Shown here in pieces: positions 6,460 through 10,815 of a stretch of DNA of 10,815 bases. This DNA comes from Acetobacteraceae bacterium. Lineage in GTDB: Bacteria; Pseudomonadota; Alphaproteobacteria; Acetobacterales; Acetobacteraceae. The first letter of the stretch is position 1. Each line of letters opens with the position of its first letter. The notes under the pieces are model-generated. The model had not been told where the DNA came from. It worked only from the letters and a program-made list of their open reading frames with translations, and did not search any database. The translations under genes were made by a program, and so were the position numbers. Where the stretch lies: contig CANJXD010000158.1 of the NCBI GenBank assembly GCA_947478535.1, forward strand, positions 1 through 10,815, read 5' to 3'.

Positions 6460-6702
6460 GTGGCCGCCATCTCGGCCGTGTTCACCATCAGCCATGTCGC
6501 CACGCTGCTCGGCGAAGACGAAGACTGGCTGCACGACCTGTCCATCGACATGTTCCCCGAAGACGGTTGCCTGCACGTCTACGGCGTGGGCGAGGAGGGC
6601 GTGACCGCTTTCACCCGGGACGGCATCGACAACCTGAAGCAGATCATCGCAGACGAACGGGAAGCAGGGAAAGCTCCACCAAAGCCAGGAAGCGCCAGGT
6701 AA
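6460..6702 (+). CDS. Small passenger protein of IS66-B, function unknown
   Basis: An 80-residue acidic protein from GTG at 6460, one base after the tnpC stop. AGCGAGG at 6444-6450 gives a ribosome-binding site about 9 nt before the GTG, which supports this start over an upstream in-frame ATG inside tnpC. The sequence has SHVATLLGEDEDWLHDLSID, then MFPEDGCLHVYGVGEEGVTAFT and a helix ending DNLKQIIADE, with a proline-rich tail. I have seen similar short proteins at this position in IS66 elements of alphaproteobacteria, but I know of no assigned function. The stop at 6700-6702 is 30 bp from the IS end. Its placement, coupling and conservation suggest a real gene that may modulate transposition or host response; this is inference. 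Confidence 0.75.
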   Translation: MAAISAVFTISHVATLLGEDEDWLHDLSIDMFPEDGCLHVYGVGEEGVTAFTRDGIDNLKQIIADEREAGKAPPKPGSAR

Positions 6703-6705
6703 CCA

Positions 6706-6732
6706 GGGTGGCGGCGTTCACCGGATGGGTAC
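6706..6732 (-). repeat. Right terminal inverted repeat of IS66-B
   Basis: Read inward on the minus strand it starts GTACCCATCCGG and matches the left terminus at 19 of 27 positions. It ends exactly at the second copy of the 8-bp target duplication. Confidence 0.9.
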
Positions 6733-6740
6733 GCCGCAAG
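6733..6740. repeat. Target-site duplication of IS66-B, right copy
   Basis: GCCGCAAG is identical to 3938-3945 and directly follows the right terminus of IS66-B. Confidence 0.95.
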
Positions 6741-7081
6741 GCGGCGCCTTTGACGTTGCTGCCGACCCGAACCCGGTAGCCGCGCGGCAGCTCGATCTCG
6801 ATCACCTCGGCGGAGGTGCCCGTCGGTGCCGCAGGCTGAGGATCCGGCACCACTATGACCGGCACCATCTGCGGCGCCGGGGTCACCTGTGCCGTCTCGC
6901 CCCAACGCTTGCGCCAGGTGAAGACCAGGTTGGTGTTCACGTCATACTGCCGTGCCACCAATGACACCGACGCACCCGGCGCCAACGACGCCGCGACAAT
7001 CTCCCGCTTGAGCGCCTCAGGCCACGACCGGTGCCGCCGCCGGACCCGCAAACTCGTGTCCATTTTCCCGCTCGTGGACAC
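6733..7081 (-). pseudogene. tnpA: tnpA of IS66-C, interrupted 5' part
   Basis: From GTG at 7081 (or ATG at 7063) the minus strand encodes MSTSGKMDTSLRVRRRH onward to VGSNVKGAALR, a clear relative of the IS66-B TnpA with roughly 20 differences over 116 residues by eye. Most differences lie in the linker. IS66-B interrupts it at residue 116-117, and the last codons are at 3909-3945. The open frame that continues past 6733 into the end of IS66-B is accidental. Confidence 0.9.
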
Positions 7082-7120
7082 TTCCCGCTTTACCCCCGCT
7101 ACGAAGGCGGGGAGACTCCC

Positions 7121-7291
7121 TCAAACCGGAACGTCGCGGTAGGCGGCCCACGCCGGAGGGATACCTATCTGCGCCGGGCGCACGTCAAACAGCTTGGCCA
7201 ACTCCGCCAGCGTCTTCTCGCCCTTGATGGCGGCCAACGCCACCTTCGCCTTGAAGCCGGCGCTGTGCGTCCGGCGCGTTCGCTTCGTCAT
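7121..7291 (-). pseudogene. IS3-family transposase OrfA, N-terminal fragment
   Basis: ATG at 7291 is preceded by a clear AGGAGAG ribosome-binding site. The translation starts MTKRTRRTHSAGFKAKVALA, continues AIKGEKTLAELAKLFDVRPAQI, and then enters the IS66-C terminus and stops at 7121-7123. The first 42 residues are the helix-turn-helix of an IS3-family OrfA, whose usual continuation after the DVxPxQI region is absent. Full OrfA has about 90-100 residues, and the catalytic OrfB is not present. Confidence 0.85.
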
Positions 7292-7375
7292 GCTCTCTCC
7301 TGATCCGCGACAAAATCGCTGCTGTCAGGCAAGAAATCCAGTTATCGGGCTGTCCGAATTTCCCAGGCCACCTCT
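7165..7375 (-). mobile_element. IS3-family element, left-end remnant
   Basis: This contains the start of orfA and its 5' leader on the minus strand. The terminus is probably near 7375, where the minus strand reads TGGCCTGGGAAATTCGGACA; IS3-family ends begin with TG. The exact end base is uncertain because no partner end or target duplication is in the window. It lies about 40 bp downstream of the adaptor gene stop. Confidence 0.6.
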
Positions 7376-7417
7376 GGGCATCGTGGCGTGGCTAATGCCA
7401 GGCAGATCCCTATGTGA

Positions 7418-8233
7418 TTAATTCGAAAGGCGCAGACGCGCAGGTAGACCGGCGCGAAGCGCTTCGTCGGGATTATCGAACTGGATGCGAACCTCTACCA
7501 GTCCACTGGCTGGATCGGCGACGGGACCAACAAGCGTAACCCTGCCATTCGCCAGCACCGATACCGCTCCATCGTCGACTACGACCTGAGCCGCGGACCC
7601 AACCACCAACCGACTGACTAGGCGCGCCTCCAGTGCACCGACAAAAAGCAGACGATCAATGGCAACCAAACGCACGAGCGTCTCGTTCGCTTGAATGCTT
7701 TCGCCTGGTAGGCGCATGATGCGCGCAATCCGCCCGCTGATCGGCGCGAGAAGAGAGCGCCGGTCGAGCACCTCAATGGCCGCCTCTAGTTCTATCTGTT
7801 CGACATGCTTTTGCGCCCGCCGGGTTTCGATCTCCGTATTGACGGCAATGACTGCCAATTCTCGTGCCTGTAGGTCCTCCCGACTAATGGACGCGCCATT
7901 TGCGAACATGTTGCGTGCGGCCCGAAGCTGAGCGACTAGAAGCGGTTGGCGCGCCAATGCACCATTCAACTCGGAACGACCTTCGAGGACAGATCGTCGC
8001 CGCGCCACTTCAAGCACTTCCAATTTGCTATCAAGCGACAGAAGACGTGAGCGGGCTTCAACGTGATCGCCTTCGCGGACGAGAAGCTCTTCGACACGAC
8101 CACTCACCGGCAATGACAGGTTTAGGTCGAAGACAGGCCGTGTGTAACCAGTCACCCAAACATCCTGCGCCTCTGCTGGGGCGCTGAATATCAGTAAAAG
8201 GACAATAGCGCTGCGCCACCAGGAAAACCACAT
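7418..8233 (-). CDS. Short periplasmic adaptor (HlyD/RND-type membrane-fusion protein)
   Basis: A 271-residue protein with a signal peptide: basic/aromatic start, hydrophobic VLLLIF core, likely cut after AEA at 22. The split biotinyl-lipoyl domain is clear. Its first half is LPVSGRVEELLVREGDHVEA at 41-60 and its second half LLAPISGRIARIMRLPGESI at 161-180. A predicted coiled-coil hairpin of about 70-155 lies between them, and a beta-barrel domain follows to the C-terminus. Such proteins bridge an inner-membrane transporter and a TolC channel. It is shorter than classical HlyD (about 480) and lacks the N-terminal transmembrane anchor of type I adaptors, so it resembles soluble or RND-type adaptors. 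The start is fused to the tolC stop as TAATG, so translation is coupled. The C-terminus looks complete. No partner pump is encoded in the window. Confidence 0.88.
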   Translation of the reverse strand: MWFSWWRSAIVLLLIFSAPAEAQDVWVTGYTRPVFDLNLSLPVSGRVEELLVREGDHVEARSRLLSLDSKLEVLEVARRRSVLEGRSELNGALARQPLLVAQLRAARNMFANGASISREDLQARELAVIAVNTEIETRRAQKHVEQIELEAAIEVLDRRSLLAPISGRIARIMRLPGESIQANETLVRLVAIDRLLFVGALEARLVSRLVVGSAAQVVVDDGAVSVLANGRVTLVGPVADPASGLVEVRIQFDNPDEALRAGLPARLRLSN

Positions 8234-9744
8234 TACTCCGCCTCCAACTCTTCAGCTAGCCTCCCGGCAGAAAACGCAATCGCATAATGCGCACGATAGG
8301 CCGCCGCCCTGCGTGCGAGAAGCTGTTCTTCGGCCTGAAGCAATTCTAGACGACGTCGCAGCATTTCGACGCTTGAGATCCGCCCGCCTTCGGCCTGGGT
8401 TTCTGCCAACCTGAGAAGGTCCCTCTGACTGCCAAGAAGTGCCCGCTGACTACTCAATTGGCGTAGAGCCACAGTTGCAGATTCCCGCGTGCTTTCGACA
8501 TCATTGGCGATGCGCTGCCGCGCCGCGCTTAGCGCTAATTCCGACTGATCTCGCCGCAGGCGTGCCGAATCGACGTCTGCGCGCGCTCGCTGGTTTCCCT
8601 GAAGTGGTAGTCGAAACTCGATCCCCAGACCCCATACTCGATTGGGGCCTCCTGCTGCCCGGCCCACCGAGGACTGGGCTGAGTCAGAAAGCCCATCCAA
8701 GTCATACCGTGCGTTCACATCCAACTGTGGCAGTACTTGGTTCTCGGCCGCCGCGACGCGGATGGCGTCGCGGGAGAGCCGCAAGGCGGCAATCCTGGTT
8801 TCCGGGCGCCTCTCAAATGCCAGATCACGAATAACGCTGGCCTCCGGAACGACCAGGCGCCGATCTGGGATCGGTGCCACGGTGCCGACTGTAGCCGGAT
8901 CGGGTGCGAGGCCGGCACCAAGTCTGCCGTTTGGCGCCAACAACAGAGCTCGCATTGCGGAACGCGCCTCGATCATATCCTGCCGAGCCTGCTCCAGTTG
9001 GACACGGCGGATGTCCCGAAAGGCGATCGCCTCCACGACAGTATTGCCGGCGCGTGCGCCGGCTGCGGTCATACGCTCAGCAGTGCGGACTAGCTGTTCC
9101 GCAACCTCCAGCGATGACTGCAGCAGCGAAGCGCGCTCGGTTGCTTCCTGCAGCGCGATGTAGCTGGTGACTGCCTCAACTAGTCGCTGCTGGATCGTTT
9201 GCCGATACACCTCGCCTGCGATGCGCTCATCGTATTCTGCAGCGTCGATAGGCGCCCGGTTGTAAGTCCGTCCCGCTCCGCGCAATAGTGGCTGGGTGAC
9301 GGACACGCCCACGACCGAACGAAACTCCCTCCCATAGAGGCTTTGCGGCTGGAGATTGTTACGATACCGGTCAATGCGATATGCGAGTTCAACCTCGGCG
9401 CCAGTCACGGTGCGAGTAGCAATGCCCGTCTTAAAATCTGTCACCCGGCTGTCAAAGGAATTTGACAGGCCGCGCTGAAGGCGCTCCTGCGCCGTATTCT
9501 CGACGTTGGATCGGTCTCGCCGACCCTGGATGAACGCGGAGGGCTCGAAAGCCCCCCGCGCTCCACGGAGGTCGGCGCCTGCGATATCGATCTCGATACG
9601 TCTGCTGGCCAGAGTCTCATCGGCCAGCAACACCGCCTCGCTATAGCTTCTCAACGTTAACACAGATTGGGACGCAGCTGGCTGAGAGGCCCCAGAGACG
9701 AGGAGGGCTAGACCAAACCACCTAAAAAACCAGCGCGACAACAA
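8233..9744 (-). CDS. TolC-family outer-membrane efflux/secretion channel
   Basis: A 503-residue protein with a signal peptide (RWFFRWFGLALLVSGASQPA, likely cut near ASQS). Two outer-membrane efflux protein repeats follow. The first begins LTLRSYSEAVLLADETLASR and contains GVSVTQPLLRGAG, a typical TolC-family strand motif, then a long amphipathic helix ending near RSAMRALLLAP. The second contains GLGIEFRLPLQGNQRARADV and a long helix to SAGRLAEELEAE. The trimer would form the outer-membrane barrel and periplasmic tunnel. The start is TTG at 9744: an in-frame TAG at 9759-9757 excludes anything upstream, and GGAG lies 7 nt before the TTG. It is second to last in the operon, followed by the adaptor with a 1-bp overlap. 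Specificity for efflux or protein secretion cannot be told from the sequence alone; the adjacent adhesin favours secretion. Confidence 0.92.
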   Translation of the reverse strand: MLSRWFFRWFGLALLVSGASQPAASQSVLTLRSYSEAVLLADETLASRRIEIDIAGADLRGARGAFEPSAFIQGRRDRSNVENTAQERLQRGLSNSFDSRVTDFKTGIATRTVTGAEVELAYRIDRYRNNLQPQSLYGREFRSVVGVSVTQPLLRGAGRTYNRAPIDAAEYDERIAGEVYRQTIQQRLVEAVTSYIALQEATERASLLQSSLEVAEQLVRTAERMTAAGARAGNTVVEAIAFRDIRRVQLEQARQDMIEARSAMRALLLAPNGRLGAGLAPDPATVGTVAPIPDRRLVVPEASVIRDLAFERRPETRIAALRLSRDAIRVAAAENQVLPQLDVNARYDLDGLSDSAQSSVGRAAGGPNRVWGLGIEFRLPLQGNQRARADVDSARLRRDQSELALSAARQRIANDVESTRESATVALRQLSSQRALLGSQRDLLRLAETQAEGGRISSVEMLRRRLELLQAEEQLLARRAAAYRAHYAIAFSAGRLAEELEAE

Positions 9745-9758
9745 TTTCGTTCTCCTCT
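9745..9758 (-). promoter_or_regulatory. Ribosome-binding site that fixes the TTG start of the TolC-like gene
   Basis: On the minus strand AGAGGAG lies 7 nt before TTG (9744-9742). The TAG immediately upstream in frame leaves this as the only reasonable start, so an ATG-only gene caller would truncate the signal peptide. Confidence 0.75.
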
Positions 9759-9777
9759 AGTATCTATTCAGCTAGCG

Positions 9778-10083
9778 TCAGCTGGTCCGAGCGCTGAGAA
9801 CCCGCGAGAGCGTATCAACGAGCCCACGAGCAACGGTGGGTGTCATGATGATTCGGTTTGAAAGACCCACTTCCATGGCCGCCCCAGCCACTGCCCAACC
9901 CTTGTTCGTTCCGAAAAGCAACAGTATTTCATCAGTGGTCGAGGCGACGCTCGCGACATTCGCATAGTTAGTCACCATGTCCTTGTCGTCGAAACGGATG
10001 GACACAGCACCGGGCTTCACCTCGGTCTCCGGAACCGCGACAGGGGCGGGCGCATCACCGGCAGGCATATCGGTACCACTCAT
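9778..10083 (-). CDS. DUF3467-like small cytoplasmic protein
   Basis: A 101-residue protein from ATG at 10083, chosen because AAAGGAG lies 7 nt upstream; a TTG at 10104 would place the ribosome-binding site inside the gene. There is no signal peptide and no membrane segment. After a proline/alanine-rich N-terminal 25 residues, the sequence VTNYANVASVASTTDEILLLFG is followed by LSNRIIMTPTVARGLVDTLS. This is the DUF3467 pattern: a YAN motif, an acidic residue before a hydrophobic strand, then RI-MSP and an amphipathic helix. The molecular function of DUF3467 is unknown to me. It lies between the adhesin and the TolC gene with gaps of 35 and 33 bp, so it is probably co-transcribed and may serve export or assembly of the large protein, for example as a chaperone or regulator. 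The family call is by motif memory. Confidence 0.7.
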   Translation of the reverse strand: MSGTDMPAGDAPAPVAVPETEVKPGAVSIRFDDKDMVTNYANVASVASTTDEILLLFGTNKGWAVAGAAMEVGLSNRIIMTPTVARGLVDTLSRVLSARTS

Positions 10084-10097
10084 GATCGAACTCCTTT
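10084..10097 (-). promoter_or_regulatory. Ribosome-binding site for the DUF3467-like gene
   Basis: On the minus strand AAAGGAG is followed by TTCGATC and then ATG, an ideal spacing that selects the ATG at 10083. Confidence 0.75.
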
Positions 10098-10118
10098 GTT
10101 TCAAGTAAAGCGTGCGGA

Positions 10119-10815
10119 CTAAAGCCGCGTCACATAGGACGGCTTACCCGCCCCGGTGATCTTGGTGAGAAGTCCTGTGTAGGACAGCTCGATGTCATCG
10201 GCCCCTGTATTGCCAAGGCCGAGCGCAGACGAGAGATACACGGACGAACCGGAGATGTTCGCGAGTTCGTCGGCCGTACCGTCGAGTATCGACCCCGCAA
10301 CGCTCACAACGGAAACCGCACCTCCGGTCATGCGCCCGAGGGTAATGTTGTTCTGCGCATAGAGGGACACGGCTGCCTTGCCGGCATTCAGGGTCGCCGC
10401 GGACATCGTGATGCTCGTGCCCGCGATCATGGAAACAGCGCCAACCGCAGTGTTGCTCCCAGTCAGCGTGAGCGAGCCGGTCGACGACACGGCCATTGTA
10501 CTACCAGCCGCGAATGCGTTGATGGTGGTTCCCCCGGTGTTGCTCAGCGACAGCCCGCGCGCAGAGCCGGAGATATTGCCGGTCACCACGGTATCGAGAT
10601 CCGCGGCAGCGCCGAGACCAGCATCCAGCTTCGCATTCAGCGTCAAGGACGCTGCGGTGACGTTGGCGACCTCATCCGCGCTGCCATCGAGTATCGATCC
10701 GGCCGTGCTGGTGAGGGTGACGCCCGCACCGCTGACGCGCGTCAACTTGACGTCCGCCGTCCCCCGGAGGCCGACATCACCGGTACCGGTGATGCTGGAA
10801 CCAGCAAGCATGGTC
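10119..10815 (-). CDS. Large repetitive adhesin/filamentous-hemagglutinin-like surface protein, C-terminal end (partial)
   Basis: The gene enters from beyond the right edge; about 231 C-terminal residues are visible, and the ATG near 10811 is internal. The composition is rich in G, A, S, T, L and V with almost no cysteine and few charges, typical of secreted beta-helix or beta-solenoid adhesins. A repeated module is clear: GSILDGSADEVANVTAASL recurs as GSILDGTADELANISGSSV 135 residues later, each time followed by a glycine-rich G-LG turn and an acidic A-D(D/L) stretch. Short strands of the form GSLTLTGSN and GTSITMSAATLNAG lie between. It ends TKITGAGKPSYVTRL with no RTX nonapeptides, no autotransporter barrel and no sortase motif in the visible part, so the export signal must lie elsewhere or be unconventional. 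It heads the operon with DUF3467, TolC and adaptor genes and is the likely cargo. Exact family cannot be fixed from the C-terminus alone. Confidence 0.75.
   Translation of the reverse strand, partial: TMLAGSSITGTGDVGLRGTADVKLTRVSGAGVTLTSTAGSILDGSADEVANVTAASLTLNAKLDAGLGAAADLDTVVTGNISGSARGLSLSNTGGTTINAFAAGSTMAVSSTGSLTLTGSNTAVGAVSMIAGTSITMSAATLNAGKAAVSLYAQNNITLGRMTGGAVSVVSVAGSILDGTADELANISGSSVYLSSALGLGNTGADDIELSYTGLLTKITGAGKPSYVTRL

Larger units (their letters stand above)
3946..6732 (+). mobile_element. IS66-B: complete IS66-family insertion sequence (2787 bp)
   Basis: The element is bounded by 27-bp imperfect inverted repeats and an exact 8-bp target duplication. It contains tnpA, tnpB, tnpC and a small passenger ORF, all on the plus strand and all with open reading frames of normal length. 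tnpA and tnpB overlap by ATGA. It is inserted in the tnpA of IS66-C, a relative in the opposite orientation. Every expected part is present, so it may still be active. The intact duplication suggests the insertion is comparatively recent and that no rearrangement has happened across its ends since. Confidence 0.95.
6733..7164 (-). mobile_element. IS66-C, left-end fragment
   Basis: This holds the left terminus and the 5' part of tnpA on the minus strand. The terminus begins GTATCCCTCCGG at 7164, 25 of 27 matches to the left end of IS66-B, and the leader between terminus and tnpA also aligns (about 80% by eye). It is inserted in an IS3-family orfA. The matching 8-bp duplication on the other side is not in the window, because the right part of IS66-C is missing. 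Confidence 0.88.

Noticed and set aside
7376..7417. Possible intrinsic terminator after the adaptor gene
   Set aside because: I find only weak, broken inverted repeats on the minus strand and no T-run, so I do not claim a terminator.

Overview
The window looks like a GC-rich alphaproteobacterium, plausibly Rhodospirillales or Acetobacteraceae. The grounds are the style of the IS21 and IS66 transposases, strong GC bias in third codon positions, and passenger genes I associate with IS66 elements of that group. This is inference from composition and family memory, not a search. It is an accessory region: about 6.8 kb of stacked, mostly decayed insertion sequences lies between a histidine-kinase remnant on the left and a secretion/adhesin operon on the right.

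Left part (1-547): the C-terminal ATPase end of a histidine kinase without its N-terminal part (94-354), then about 135 bp with no recognised gene, three 7-bp tandem repeats and a perfect 34-bp palindrome (490-523).

Middle part (about 548-7375), the insertion-sequence stack. (a) The left end and a decayed istA of an IS21-family element (548 to about 1835). (b) This is fused in mid-gene to the 3' two-thirds of an IS66-family element, here called IS66-A (about 1836-3829), holding a frameshifted tnpC and a UPF0149-family passenger gene broken by a stop codon. (c) A complete IS66-family element, IS66-B (3946-6732), carries tnpA, tnpB, tnpC and an 80-residue passenger ORF; it has 27-bp imperfect terminal inverted repeats and an exact 8-bp target duplication, GCCGCAAG. 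(d) IS66-B sits inside the tnpA of a close relative in the opposite orientation, IS66-C (pieces 3830-3945 and 6733-7164). IS66-A apparently sits in the tnpB of the same IS66-C. (e) IS66-C itself sits in orfA of an IS3-family element (7165 to about 7375, minus strand). The stack is therefore IS3 <- IS66-C <- (IS66-B and IS66-A), with one large deletion that joined IS66-A to the IS21 element.

Right part (7418-10815, all minus strand, read from right to left): the C-terminal end of a large repetitive beta-rich adhesin-like protein, a 101-residue DUF3467-like protein, a TolC-family outer-membrane channel and a short periplasmic adaptor (HlyD/RND-type membrane-fusion protein). Spacing is 35 bp, 33 bp and a TAATG stop/start overlap, so these look like one operon. 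The likely logic is that TolC and the adaptor form the outer part of an export route for the large surface protein. No inner-membrane pump or ATPase is visible. The operon runs straight into the insertion-sequence stack, so any further genes after the adaptor may have been separated or deleted. This operon is the part of the window most likely to repay study.
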